From NCBI GenBank assembly GCA_015863195.1, contig JACBXO010000008.1:1-64000 (forward strand): DNA of 64,000 nucleotides. The letters run 5' to 3'. Made by a program: the position numbers and the translations under genes. Of the stretch, positions 7,073-15,388 are shown one piece after another. The stretch is from Aerococcaceae bacterium DSM 111022. GTDB lineage: Bacteria; Bacillota; Bacilli; Lactobacillales; Aerococcaceae. Position 1 is the stretch's first letter; each line of letters opens with the position of its first letter. The notes beneath the pieces were generated by a model. It did no database searches. It was not told where the DNA came from and was given only the letters and a program-made list of their open reading frames with translations.

Positions 7073-8062
7073 ATGAAGAAGATTATGAATGAGCCGGAGC
7101 GCGTGGTTGACCAGATGTTGGATGGGATGGTGCGTGCGTATGGTGATTTGGTGGAGCGTGTGGCTGGTACGGATGTGATCCACCGGTTAACTCCGCAGGA
7201 TGGTAAGGTTGGGCTGGTGTCTGGTGGGGGTTCTGGGCATGAGCCGGCTCACGCGGGGTACGTTGGGCGTGGGATGTTGTCGGCGGCGGCGAATGGTGCT
7301 GTGTTTACGTCTCCGACGCCTGACCAAATTTTAGAGGCGATTAAAGCGGCTGATGAGGGTGCTGGTGTGTTCTTGATTATTAAGAATTATTCTGGTGATG
7401 TGATGAATTTCGAGATGGCTCAGGAGTTGGCTGAGATGGAAGGCATTACGGTTCAGTCGGTCATTGTGGACGATGATATTGCGGTGGAGGATTCGCTGTA
7501 CACTCAAGGTAAGCGGGGTGTGGCGGGGACTGTGTTGGTGCACAAAATTTTAGGGCATCTCGCGGAGTCGGGTGCGTCTCTGGATGAAATTAAAGCGGCT
7601 GCCGATGCGTTAGTGCCTGAGATTAAGTCGCTGGGGATTGCGTTAACGGGTACGACGACACCGGAAGGTGGTAAGGAGAGTTTCAATTTAGCCGAGGACG
7701 AGATTGAGTACGGCGTTGGGATTCACGGCGAGCCGGGTTACCGCACGGAGAAAATGAAGACGTCTCGCGGTTTGGCGGAGGAATTGTTGGAGAAAATTGT
7801 GGCCGACTTTGACTTGACGGCCGGTGACCATGTGGCGGTTCTCGTCAACGGTATGGGCGGCACGCCTCTCATGGAGCAGTATGTGTTCACCAATGACGTC
7901 GCTGATTTACTGGCTGACCGCGAGATTACGGTTGACTTCTGGAAGGTAGGCGACTATATGACGTCGATTGAAATGCAGGGGCTGTCGCTGACGGTTCTGC
8001 GCGTTTCGGACGATACTTGGGTGGATGCGCTGAACGCGCCGGTTGAAACGATTGGCTGGTAG
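7073..8062 (+). CDS. dhaK: Dihydroxyacetone kinase subunit DhaK
   Basis: Substrate-binding subunit of the PTS-dependent dihydroxyacetone kinase. It holds dihydroxyacetone covalently on a histidine while DhaL-ADP passes the phosphate. Visible are GGGSGHEPAHAGYVG near residue 45-60, IIKNYSGDVMNFEMA near 105, and the substrate-histidine motif GIHGEPGYR near 215. At about 329 residues it is normal length. An ATG lies two codons upstream at 7067, but the AAAGGGG ribosome site is only one base from it and seven from the ATG at 7073, so the latter is preferred. First gene of dhaK-dhaL-dhaM; divergent from the ROK pseudogene. Codons are markedly G/T-ending, unlike the start of dhaL. Confidence 0.95.
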   Translation: MKKIMNEPERVVDQMLDGMVRAYGDLVERVAGTDVIHRLTPQDGKVGLVSGGGSGHEPAHAGYVGRGMLSAAANGAVFTSPTPDQILEAIKAADEGAGVFLIIKNYSGDVMNFEMAQELAEMEGITVQSVIVDDDIAVEDSLYTQGKRGVAGTVLVHKILGHLAESGASLDEIKAAADALVPEIKSLGIALTGTTTPEGGKESFNLAEDEIEYGVGIHGEPGYRTEKMKTSRGLAEELLEKIVADFDLTAGDHVAVLVNGMGGTPLMEQYVFTNDVADLLADREITVDFWKVGDYMTSIEMQGLSLTVLRVSDDTWVDALNAPVETIGW

Positions 8063-8071
8063 GAGGCTAGG

Positions 8072-8653
8072 ATGAGTACAGAAAAATTTATCAAGTGGAT
8101 GACATTATTTCACGACAAAATTCAAGCGGAAAAAGTATACCTTACAGAATTAGATGGTCCCATTGGCGACTCCGATCATGGATCGAACATGGCACGCGGG
8201 TTAACGCATGTCAAAGAGGCATTAGATACAGGATCAGTTGACACACCTCAAGCAGTGCTAAAAACCACCGCAATGCAGTTAATGTCAAAAGTCGGAGGTG
8301 CCTCAGGTGCGCTGTACGGCTCCGCCTTTATGGGGATGGCAACGGCAGTAGGTGCTGACGCTGATAATGCAACTGACATGATTCAAGCGGGTATCGACAT
8401 GATCCAAAAACGTGGTAAAGCCGAAGCCGGCGAGAAGACGATGTTAGATGTCTGGATTCCGGTTCAAGAAGCGGTGGCTTCGGGTTCGTTAACTGTGGAA
8501 GTGATTAAGGATGCGGTTGAGTCTACTGAGCCGATGAAGGCGACTAAGGGGCGTGCCTCTTATGTAGGTGAGCGTTCAGTTGGCCACATCGATCCCGGTG
8601 CGATGTCGTCAGGATATTTATTTGAGACGGCAATTGAAGCGGGGGTGCTGTGA
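8072..8653 (+). CDS. dhaL: Dihydroxyacetone kinase ADP-binding subunit DhaL
   Basis: Nucleotide-binding subunit: carries tightly bound ADP that is rephosphorylated by DhaM and transfers the phosphate to dihydroxyacetone on DhaK, giving DHAP. The family's metal/ADP motifs are visible: DGPIGDSDHGSNMARG near residues 24-40, the GGASGALYGSAF loop near 75-85, GKAEAGEKTMLDVW near 115 and the C-terminal RSVGHIDPGAMSS. 193 residues is typical. It starts 9 bases after dhaK behind GGAGG and overlaps the dhaM start region. Wobble bases change from A/C to G/T at about base 8460, inside the gene, without disturbing the frame. Confidence 0.95.
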   Translation: MSTEKFIKWMTLFHDKIQAEKVYLTELDGPIGDSDHGSNMARGLTHVKEALDTGSVDTPQAVLKTTAMQLMSKVGGASGALYGSAFMGMATAVGADADNATDMIQAGIDMIQKRGKAEAGEKTMLDVWIPVQEAVASGSLTVEVIKDAVESTEPMKATKGRASYVGERSVGHIDPGAMSSGYLFETAIEAGVL

Positions 8654-8655
8654 TT

Positions 8656-9027
8656 ATGACAGCGTCAATTGTGATTGTGTCGCATTCTAAAGATATTGCT
8701 CAGGGTGTATATACCTTATTGCAGGAAGTAGCTGGCGATGTGGATATCCAATTTGTTGGTGGAACTGAAGATGGTGGTATTGGAACAAGCTTCGACCGTG
8801 TTCAAGCAGTGGTTGATGCGGCTGTGGGTGACGTTATTTTGGCATTTTATGATCTAGGTTCTGCGAAGATGAATTTAGAAATGGTATCGGATTTCAGTGA
8901 CAAAGAGATTCGTATCTTCGATGTTGCGTTTGTTGAAGGCGCTTATACTGCGGGGGCGTTGTTGCAGGCTGGTGCTAGTTTGGACGATGTAGTGGCGCAG
9001 GTTGAGGAGTTGAGGGTGAGTAAGTAG
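8656..9027 (+). CDS. dhaM: PTS-dependent dihydroxyacetone kinase phosphotransferase subunit DhaM
   Basis: EIIA-mannose-like domain that takes phosphate from HPr and passes it to ADP on DhaL. The N-terminal IVIVSHSKDIAQG carries the phospho-histidine (about residue 9); GGTEDGGIGTSFDRV follows near 38. At 123 residues it is the short, single-domain DhaM usual in Firmicutes, without the HPr and EI-like domains of the E. coli protein. A GTG at 8650 would overlap the dhaL stop, but the ATG at 8656 is better spaced from GGGGGTG. No terminator is evident before the repeats that follow. Confidence 0.93.
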   Translation: MTASIVIVSHSKDIAQGVYTLLQEVAGDVDIQFVGGTEDGGIGTSFDRVQAVVDAAVGDVILAFYDLGSAKMNLEMVSDFSDKEIRIFDVAFVEGAYTAGALLQAGASLDDVVAQVEELRVSK

Positions 9028-9052
9028 GGGGGATTGGGGTTTGTTGATGCTG

Positions 9053-9205
9053 TTTTCGACGAACGCAGTTTTAATGTTTGAGATTAGCGAAAATTGACTG
9101 GAATTTTCGATGAACTCAGTTTTCATGTTTGCGATTGGCGAATATTAGCCAGAATTTTCGGCAAACTCGGTTTTATAGTTTGAGATTAGCGAATATCAAG
9201 CCAAA
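9053..9205. repeat. Tandem array, 51-bp unit, 3 diverged copies
   Basis: TTTTCG marks unit starts at 9053, 9104 and 9155. Shared blocks are AACTCAGTTTT, TGTTTGAGATTAGCGAA and a closing GCCAGAA-like end. Within a unit TTTTCG and CGAAAA form weak inverted arms. The start lies 25 bases past the dhaM stop. Confidence 0.8.
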
Positions 9206-9261
9206 TCCCATCTTCCAACCATCTCCGATCTACTACCAACATGAGGAGTTTCAATGCAGTT

Positions 9262-9357
9262 GTCAATTTCCTCAGAAATTGACTTCCTTAAATAAAAGAA
9301 GCTTTAGGCCAGGCCTAAAGCCACATTAAAGAGAAGGTAGAGTCGCTGCGGCGACTC
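9262..9357. repeat. Three-hairpin cassette, reversed order C-B-A
   Basis: C, GTCAATTTC/GAAATTGAC at 9262-9283; B, GCTTTAGGCC/GGCCTAAAGC at 9301-9321; A, GAGTCGC/GCGACTC at 9340-9357, then a T-rich run. This is the opposite orientation to the copies at 390 and 5261. Hairpin A with its T-run could also end transcription from dhaKLM. Confidence 0.85.
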
Positions 9358-9639
9358 TTTTCCTTTTTATCCCTTGGTTTGTAGTCGGATGCAAGCCAGG
9401 GTATGAGATGCCAAATAAAACCTAAAGTTCTACCAACCTAGATTTTCGTTCTATCTCAAATGCCTTGCCAAACTGACGAGTTTTAACAAACAGTTCAAAA
9501 AGAAATACGGTTTGCTTCCCTCGGAAGTTAGAGATAATGAGAGATAAAAAACTTTTGAATGTAATTACTTTATTAGTGTGAGTATATCTTTCAATGTTAT
9601 ACTTAACCTATCAACTTGATTTCTCAAGGAGGGGTTTAC

Positions 9640-10506
9640 ATGAAAGTTGGATTTATCGGCCTAGGTGTCATGGGACAAAGTATGGCAGGGCACATTTTAG
9701 AAGCAGGTTACGACTTAGTTGTTTATAATCGAACAAAATCAAAGGCAAAAGATTTAGTGGATAGAGGAGCAGAGTGGGCTAATTCACCGAAGCAAGTTGC
9801 TGAACTAGCGAATATTGTAATAACGATTGTTGGGTATCCAAAGGATATTGAAGAAGTATACTTAGGTGAGGATGGTTTATTCTCTGGGGCGAAAGCAGGC
9901 AGTATCTTTATCGATATGACAACAAGTACACCTTCATTGGCTATTGAATTAGCAGAAAAGGGAAAAGAGTTAAATGTGGGCGTGATTGATGCGCCAGTAA
10001 CAGGTGGTGATATTGGTGCGAAAGAAGGACGTTTGGCAGTTTTAGTTGGTGCCGAAGCGGATGATTTAGAAAAAGTAGGTCCAGTTATTGATACTTTTGC
10101 TGCCAAGGTTGCGCACTTTGGTAGTCACGGTGCTGGTCAACATGCGAAAGTCGTTAACCAAATTATGGTGGCTGGAACGATGTTAGGATTGGCAGAAATG
10201 ATGGCCTATGCCAAGCAAGCGGATTTAAACTTGGATGAAGTTGTGGCGACCATCGGATCGGGTGCTGCGAGTAACCGTTCTTTAGAAAACTATGGACCTC
10301 GTGTTATTAAAGATGATTACTCACCAGGTTTTTTCGTGAAGCATTTTGTGAAAGACTTGAAGATTGCTTTGGATGAAGCGAAGCAAGCTTCGTTAGAACT
10401 ACCAATGACGGAGTTGGCATATAAATTGTATTCCCAATTGGCGGAGCAAGGTCATGAGAATGATGGGACGCAGGCGATTGTGAAGTTGTGGTGGGATGCC
10501 AATTAA
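9640..10506 (+). CDS. NAD(P)-dependent beta-hydroxyacid dehydrogenase (GarR/3-hydroxyisobutyrate dehydrogenase family)
   Basis: Rossmann oxidoreductase that interconverts beta-hydroxyacids and semialdehydes, such as tartronate semialdehyde and glycerate. Visible: GFIGLGVMGQSMAGHI at the N-terminus (dinucleotide loop), then FIDMTTSTPSLA, the substrate motif DAPVTGGDIGAKEGRL near 120, and GAGQHAKVVNQIMVAG near 170 with the catalytic lysine. Start chosen at ATG 9640 behind AAGGAGGGG; an in-frame TTG at 9616 precedes the ribosome site. 288 residues fits the family. Followed by hairpin A acting as terminator. The exact substrate cannot be fixed; the nearby ribokinase-like gene is separated by repeats. 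Confidence 0.9.
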   Translation: MKVGFIGLGVMGQSMAGHILEAGYDLVVYNRTKSKAKDLVDRGAEWANSPKQVAELANIVITIVGYPKDIEEVYLGEDGLFSGAKAGSIFIDMTTSTPSLAIELAEKGKELNVGVIDAPVTGGDIGAKEGRLAVLVGAEADDLEKVGPVIDTFAAKVAHFGSHGAGQHAKVVNQIMVAGTMLGLAEMMAYAKQADLNLDEVVATIGSGAASNRSLENYGPRVIKDDYSPGFFVKHFVKDLKIALDEAKQASLELPMTELAYKLYSQLAEQGHENDGTQAIVKLWWDAN

Positions 10507-10513
10507 TAAGGTA

Positions 10514-10540
10514 GAGTCGCTGCGGCGACTCTTTTTCTTT
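10514..10540 (+). terminator. Hairpin A with T-run, likely terminator
   Basis: GAGTCGC/GCGACTC (10514-10531) around TGCG, followed by TTTTTCTTTTT, eight bases past the dehydrogenase stop. Same hairpin and flanks (AAGGTA before, then TTGGTTTGTAGTCGG after) as at 9340. Confidence 0.7.
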
Positions 10541-10894
10541 TTGAACCTTGGTTTGTAGTCGGATGCAAGCCGAGGTATTTGTAGTAGACTGCTGTAACAA
10601 TACCGGCATAGAAATTGTTGGTATTGTTACTGAGACCGCGTTTTTATAACAAAACGGGCATAGAAATTGTTGGTATTGTTACTGAGATCGCGTTTTTATA
10701 ACAATACTGGCCTAGAAATCGCTGGTTTTTTACTGAATCGGAGTTGGTTCCCAATGAAACCCAAACATCACTGCTACAACAACGATCGGAGTGGGTTTAA
10801 TAGAGACCCTCTGCCATACTTTCCCCGGCGGAATGATTGCAACTCGGGCGAATCAGTCGTATGATTGAGGAAAATGGATGTGAGGAGTTTTTGG
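10541..10894. other. Non-coding stretch with a 52-bp array
   Basis: Contains the array at 10596-10751. The rest (10752-10880) shows no gene. The ribosome binding site of the next gene lies at its end. Confidence 0.6.
10596..10751. repeat. Tandem array, 52-bp unit, 3 copies
   Basis: Units start with AACAA at 10596, 10648 and 10700. Each of the first two contains an inverted repeat, AACAATACC (or a variant) and GGTATTGTT, about 15 bases apart, then ACTGAGANCGCGTTTTTAT. The third copy is diverged. Confidence 0.88.
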
Positions 10895-11839
10895 ATGAGA
10901 GTGGTTGTTTTTGGGAGTTATGTGACGGATTTGATGGGGCGTGCGGGGCATCTGCCGACGCCGGGTGAGACGGTGATGGGGAGTTTGTTCCAGATGGGTC
11001 CTGGTGGGAAGGGCTTTAACCAGGGTGTGGCGGCGCATAAGTCGGGCGCGGATATGGTGATGGTCACGAAAATTGGCCGTGATGCGTTCGCAGATGTGCC
11101 GATTCAGACGATGCGCGATTTGGGCATGGATACGTCGCATATTCTCTATTCCGATACCAAAGAGACCGGTGCGGCGCTGATTGCGGTCGACGAGAACACC
11201 AGCGAGAATCAGATTCTCGTCGTTCCCGGCGCGAGTGGCGATATTACCAAGGCCGACACGGACAAGGTTGCCGGCCTGATCGAGGACGCCGACTTCCTAC
11301 TCACGCAACTCGAAACGAACCTTGATAGCGTCGTATCAGTGATTGATATGGCTTTTGAAAGGAATGTAAAGGTGATTTTGAATACCGCTCCGATCCAAGA
11401 AATTGATGATGCGCTGCTGGGTAAAGTTTATATTGTCACGCCAAATGAAGTCGAAGCCGAATATTTAACCGGTGTTAAAGTGACGGATTTAGACACGGCG
11501 ATTGAAGCAGCGAATGTGTTGAAATCGAAGGGTGTCGAACAGGTTGTGATAACGCTGGGAAGTAAAGGCGTCTTTATTTCCAATGATGAATTTGAGGAGA
11601 TTATTCCTGCCTTTAAAGTCGATGCGGTTGATACAACTGGAGCAGGTGACGCGTTTAACGGTGGGTTTGTAACGGCATTGTCGGAAGGGAAGAATATTAA
11701 GGAAGCTGCTGTCTTCGGTAATGCGGTCGCGGCTCTGTCTGTGCAGAAGATGGGGACGACGGTTTCGATGCCGGGGAGAGGGGAAGTGGAGGTTTTTTTT
11801 GGAGAGCCTTTGATGACAGGTAGAATGATGAAAAAATAA
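10895..11839 (+). CDS. PfkB family carbohydrate kinase (ribokinase-like)
   Basis: Cytosolic sugar kinase of the ribokinase fold. The N-terminal GSYVTDLMGRAGHLPTPGE and GPGGKGFNQGVAA segments (substrate and dimer region) and the C-terminal DTTGAGDAFNGGF signature, with the catalytic Asp and anion hole, are clear. About 314 residues. In-frame starts exist at 10865 and 10874, but the ATG at 10895 sits seven bases behind GAGGAG and directly precedes the conserved first strand. The gene stands alone between a 52-bp array and a terminator. Composition is a mosaic: G-rich to about 11100, C-rich to 11340, then ordinary AT-rich codons. A true ribokinase with RbsD lies at 27631, so the substrate here may differ. 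Confidence 0.88.
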   Translation: MRVVVFGSYVTDLMGRAGHLPTPGETVMGSLFQMGPGGKGFNQGVAAHKSGADMVMVTKIGRDAFADVPIQTMRDLGMDTSHILYSDTKETGAALIAVDENTSENQILVVPGASGDITKADTDKVAGLIEDADFLLTQLETNLDSVVSVIDMAFERNVKVILNTAPIQEIDDALLGKVYIVTPNEVEAEYLTGVKVTDLDTAIEAANVLKSKGVEQVVITLGSKGVFISNDEFEEIIPAFKVDAVDTTGAGDAFNGGFVTALSEGKNIKEAAVFGNAVAALSVQKMGTTVSMPGRGEVEVFFGEPLMTGRMMKK

Positions 11840-11843
11840 CATG

Positions 11844-11888
11844 TCCAGTTGTTAGTGAAGTGTAAACTTCCTACAACTGGATTTTTTT
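11844..11888 (+). terminator. Rho-independent terminator
   Basis: TCCAGTTGT pairs with ACAACTGGA, followed by seven T. Ends the PfkB kinase transcript. Confidence 0.85.
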
Positions 11889-11962
11889 ATCATTCTGAAT
11901 GAAATGAAACAATATATTCTAAAGTCCAATCGACAAATTTTTTTGTGAGATTAGATTGGGCT

Positions 11963-11976
11963 GGAAAGGGCTTACA
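11963..11976 (+). promoter_or_regulatory. Possible cre site before the ascorbate-type PTS operon
   Basis: GGAAAGGGCTTACA matches 12 of 14 positions of the CcpA consensus TGWAANCGNTNWCA. It lies 47 bases before the regulator start. A CCAATC/GATTGG inverted repeat brackets the region just upstream (about 11928-11960). Confidence 0.4.
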
Positions 11977-12022
11977 TTTATGACCAGTGGTTATTATACT
12001 AGGTGTAAGAGTGGTGATAAAA

Positions 12023-14059
12023 ATGTTAAACAATGAATTGTTAGAAAAACTAAATCAGTTTATTCAGTATCAAGGTATCTCATTGTCCGCAATGGAAAGT
12101 TTATCAGGCACATCAAAGAAAAATATTATTAGTGATATTGATCAGTTGAACAGTGCGCTGGAAGATTACGAAATAACAATAGTGATTAATGAAGAAAGAT
12201 TAATTGAAATAACCAATTTGGATTTCAATTTTCTAATGACTTCAATATTTGAAGATAATAACTATTATTTTCAACAAGAGCGACTCGATATGATGGTCTT
12301 GTATTTATTTTTAAAACAAGAATTTGTATCCGTTCAACATTTTCAAAATTTATTTAAGATGAGTAAAAATTCTGTCCTGACAGATATTATTTCAGTCAAC
12401 AATAAATTGAATAGTAATAATTTGAAAATTGTTTACAGCAGAAAAGATGGCTATCACTTCCAAGGAGAAGATAGCGATTTACGTAAGCAAATCGATATTT
12501 CCATCTCAAATATTTTAAATTTTATAAGTGGTCGTTGGATACTAGATCACATAGCTCAAGATTGGAATTTAGATTTAAAAGTGAATCAAATTACTGACAT
12601 ACTCTATCAATTTAAAGATATTAAATTTGTTAATGAAAGGTTAGAGTCAGTCGTTTATTTAATTGCCTTTCTTGATCTAAATCCGACATCTAGTATTAAT
12701 GAATTGCAGATTAATCAAGATGAACAAGAGTACTTAGATCATTCTAAGACCTCTCAAATATCAGATGAGATTATTCAGAATTTTCCTCATCTGAATCAGC
12801 AAAGAACCTATATCAATATTCAATTAATGAGTGTGGTTCAAGGAGAAATGGGAGCAAATAGTAACACTTATTTTGAACGGATGCTTGAGCGGATTATTGT
12901 GAATGTCCAAAGTTATGTTGGGAGCATTTTTCCAAATACCGAGACATTTAGAAAGAATTTATACAATCATTTAGTGCCATCTTATTTTCGAATGAAGTTT
13001 AAAATTCCACTAGATAATCCTTTAAAGAGCAAAATCATGGAAGATTTTCCAAGTTTATTCTTATTAATTAAACGAAGTTTAAAACCCATTTCCGAGGAGC
13101 TGGGCTTTGAAATATCAGATGAAGAAGTTGCCTATTTTGCAATGCACTTTGGGTCATATTTCCCAAGTACAATAACTGAGTTAGATAATCAGGTCACTGC
13201 CGCAATTGTTTGCCCACACGGCGTAGGCACATCTATTATGATTAGAAATCTGCTAAATAGTACGATGTCAGAAATTAATTTTACTAAACTATCTTTAAAT
13301 GAGGTTAATCAAAATAATATGGATAATATTGACTTTATTATCTCAACTGTGGAATGTGAGTCGGATAAACCCGTTTATAATATCCCTCCATCAATCGGTT
13401 TAACGGAATTATCATTACTAAAGCGAAAAATATATGATGATTTCGATATAACTTTAAAATCAATTGAACAGACCAATCAGGTATTTAACCAATTGTCTTC
13501 ATATATAAAACAAGATGACAAAGAAATTGTGAAAACAGAGATTTTTAAAGTGCTCGATAAAGATCTACAATCCTACACAAAAGCTACAGAAAGAAATAGT
13601 AATCACCTTCTTACTGATGGCTTAATAGTTCAGCAAGATAAAGTAAATGATTGGCAAGAAGCCATTCGATTAGCAAGCGAGCCACTATTAGAATATAGCT
13701 ATATTCAAGAAAGCTACGTTGAAGCAATGATTACAACCATTGAAAAATATGGACCGTATATTGTGTTGGTTCCTGGGGTAGCAGTACCCCACGCTAAGCC
13801 AGCAGATGGCAGTCAAAAATTAGGGGTTAGTTTATTGCAATTAAATGAAGCGGTTAATTTTGGTAATAATGATGAGAAAGTCCCAGTAAAGTTGGTCTTT
13901 GTTATCTCCATCGCTGATAATCATTCGCATTTAGAAACTTTAAACAGTTTAAATAATGTTTTAGAAGACGAAGTAACTGTTCAAAAGATTCAAAATGCTA
14001 AAACGAAAGTCGAAATATTGGATATTTTATTGGACTTTAAAGAAAGGACGACAGATTAA
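12023..14059 (+). CDS. PRD-domain transcriptional activator with EIIB and EIIA domains (MtlR/LicR type)
   Basis: Cytosolic regulator whose activity is set by PTS phosphorylation, presumed to control the operon it heads. From the N-terminus: a HTH region (residues 1-130), two PRD domains (about 190-370), an EIIB-like domain with CPHGVGTS (Cys near residue 397) and an EIIA domain with VAVPHAKPADG (His near residue 590). About 678 residues is normal. The ATG at 12023 is preferred over an upstream GTG, though the ribosome site (AGAGTGGTG) is weak. Its stop is directly followed by the ATG of the EIIA gene, so the two are translationally linked. Codon use is AT-rich, unlike the segment before 11.3 kb. 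Confidence 0.92.
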   Translation: MLNNELLEKLNQFIQYQGISLSAMESLSGTSKKNIISDIDQLNSALEDYEITIVINEERLIEITNLDFNFLMTSIFEDNNYYFQQERLDMMVLYLFLKQEFVSVQHFQNLFKMSKNSVLTDIISVNNKLNSNNLKIVYSRKDGYHFQGEDSDLRKQIDISISNILNFISGRWILDHIAQDWNLDLKVNQITDILYQFKDIKFVNERLESVVYLIAFLDLNPTSSINELQINQDEQEYLDHSKTSQISDEIIQNFPHLNQQRTYINIQLMSVVQGEMGANSNTYFERMLERIIVNVQSYVGSIFPNTETFRKNLYNHLVPSYFRMKFKIPLDNPLKSKIMEDFPSLFLLIKRSLKPISEELGFEISDEEVAYFAMHFGSYFPSTITELDNQVTAAIVCPHGVGTSIMIRNLLNSTMSEINFTKLSLNEVNQNNMDNIDFIISTVECESDKPVYNIPPSIGLTELSLLKRKIYDDFDITLKSIEQTNQVFNQLSSYIKQDDKEIVKTEIFKVLDKDLQSYTKATERNSNHLLTDGLIVQQDKVNDWQEAIRLASEPLLEYSYIQESYVEAMITTIEKYGPYIVLVPGVAVPHAKPADGSQKLGVSLLQLNEAVNFGNNDEKVPVKLVFVISIADNHSHLETLNSLNNVLEDEVTVQKIQNAKTKVEILDILLDFKERTTD

Positions 14060-14503
14060 ATGTTAAAAAAAAGTATTACTAAAGATTTAATTGATTTAAA
14101 TGTGGATGCTTCAAATTGGGAAGATGCCATTAAAAATGGTGCGAACTTATTAAAAGAGGAGGGTTATATTTCTGACGAATACATTACTCAAATCATTGAT
14201 AATGTCCATGAGAATGGCCCGTATATTGTGATTGCGCCTGGAATTGCACTAGCACATGCAAGTGCAGACGGTACTGTATATAAAAATGGTGTGAGTATTA
14301 TCACACTAAAAAAACCAGTAGAGTTTAGTCATGAACAAAATGATCCAGTTAATTTAATTATTACATTTGCTGCCATCGATGCAGATGAGCATTTAACAAC
14401 CATTCAAGATATCGTGACTTTATTGGATGATTCAGAATTTATGGGGTTAACTCAGAAGTCTGAAGATAAAGAGGAATTATATAAATATATTATGAAACTA
14501 TAG
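14060..14503 (+). CDS. PTS EIIA component, fructose/mannitol-like (ascorbate-type system)
   Basis: Takes phosphate from HPr on a histidine and passes it to the EIIB encoded at 15095. The motif GPYIVIAPGIALAHASADG near residues 53-71 carries the phospho-histidine. 147 residues, matching UlaC/SgaA proteins. It resembles the EIIA domain of the preceding regulator (compare GPYIVLVPGVAVPHAKPADG there), suggesting the regulator domain arose from such a protein. Starts immediately after the regulator stop. Confidence 0.9.
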   Translation: MLKKSITKDLIDLNVDASNWEDAIKNGANLLKEEGYISDEYITQIIDNVHENGPYIVIAPGIALAHASADGTVYKNGVSIITLKKPVEFSHEQNDPVNLIITFAAIDADEHLTTIQDIVTLLDDSEFMGLTQKSEDKEELYKYIMKL

Positions 14504-14519
14504 AAAAGGATGTGATGCA

Positions 14520-15086
14520 ATGAATTATAAGGAAGATATTAATCGTCGGATTGAGATTTTAAAACTGGTGCTAGAAAAAACGGATGTTATGAATCGTATT
14601 TCAGATATTATATTCATTACTATTGATGGAGGAAATAAAGTTCTAACCGCTGGAAATGGTGGTAGTGCAGCGAATGCACAACATATCACAGGAGATATAG
14701 TAGGACGCTATAAAATAGAAAGGGAAGCCTTTCCTGCTATTTCTTTAACAGTCGATCCAAGTGTTATGACGGCTGTAGCAAACGATTATGGGTATTCACA
14801 AGTCTTTGCTAGACAAGTTGAAGGATTAGGCAATGAGAATGATTTATTAATCGTATTGTCTTCGAGTGCAACATCAGAAAATTTAGTGGAAGCAGTGAAA
14901 AAAGCTAATAATAATGGTATTAAAACGATCGGAATATTAGGCAACAATGGAGGTGTACTCAGTAAAGAACTAGATGAATCAATTTGTTTTGAGTTCTCGG
15001 AATCGGATTTAGTTGAGGAAACAGCAATGGCAATATTTCATATGATTTTAAAAGATGTAGAAGATAGATTAAATAATAGAAAGTAG
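14520..15086 (+). CDS. SIS-domain sugar-phosphate isomerase, GmhA-like (first of two)
   Basis: Resembles phosphoheptose isomerase GmhA: a helical N-terminus, then the phosphosugar-binding AGNGGSAANAQHITGD near residue 45-60, a DPSVMTAVANDYGY segment typical of GmhA/DiaA proteins, and LSSSATSENLVEAV near 115. In GmhA-like proteins the corresponding loop is usually SGNS-like. 188 residues. It lies inside a PTS operon, so it probably isomerises the imported sugar phosphate. This is not a lipopolysaccharide locus, and a Gram-positive would not need heptose for LPS. The second SIS gene at 16745 shares the GNGGSAA motif but differs elsewhere. Confidence 0.82.
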   Translation: MNYKEDINRRIEILKLVLEKTDVMNRISDIIFITIDGGNKVLTAGNGGSAANAQHITGDIVGRYKIEREAFPAISLTVDPSVMTAVANDYGYSQVFARQVEGLGNENDLLIVLSSSATSENLVEAVKKANNNGIKTIGILGNNGGVLSKELDESICFEFSESDLVEETAMAIFHMILKDVEDRLNNRK

Positions 15087-15094
15087 GAAAAATC

Positions 15095-15370
15095 ATGAAA
15101 ATTAATACAGTATGTGGTAACGGATTAGGGTCAAGTTTAATTTTGAAAATTAATGTTGATAAAATTTTAAAGGAATTGGGAGTACAAGCATCAGTTGAAG
15201 CAACAGATGTGAGTTCAGCAAATAATAGTGATTCAGATTTACTAGTAACAACAACTCAATTCGAAGGTAGTCTAAAGAGTAGTAACAAAGATAAAATTTT
15301 TGTAAATAATATTACGGATAAAGCAGACTTAAAGGAACAATTACAGTCATACTTTGCAGAAAAAGAATAG
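15095..15370 (+). CDS. PTS EIIB component, ascorbate (UlaB/SgaB) type
   Basis: Small cytosolic phosphocarrier. The N-terminal VCGNGLGSSLIL holds the phospho-cysteine (about residue 6) in the usual P-loop. 91 residues, as for UlaB. Lies 8 bases after the SIS gene and 18 before the EIIC gene, which it serves. The small size and CGNGLGSS pattern place it with the ascorbate/galactitol superfamily rather than with fructose EIIB. Confidence 0.92.
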   Translation: MKINTVCGNGLGSSLILKINVDKILKELGVQASVEATDVSSANNSDSDLLVTTTQFEGSLKSSNKDKIFVNNITDKADLKEQLQSYFAEKE

Positions 15371-15388
15371 TAAAAGGAGGAAATAGAT

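Larger units (their letters stand above)
9028..9639. other. Non-coding stretch between dhaM and the GarR-like gene
   Basis: Holds a 51-bp tandem array (9053-9205), a reversed hairpin cassette (9262-9357) and, from 9375, the phrase TTGGTTTGTAGTCGGATGCA that recurs at 10550. TATACT at 9598-9603 may be the -10 of the next gene; I find no convincing -35. Confidence 0.6.
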
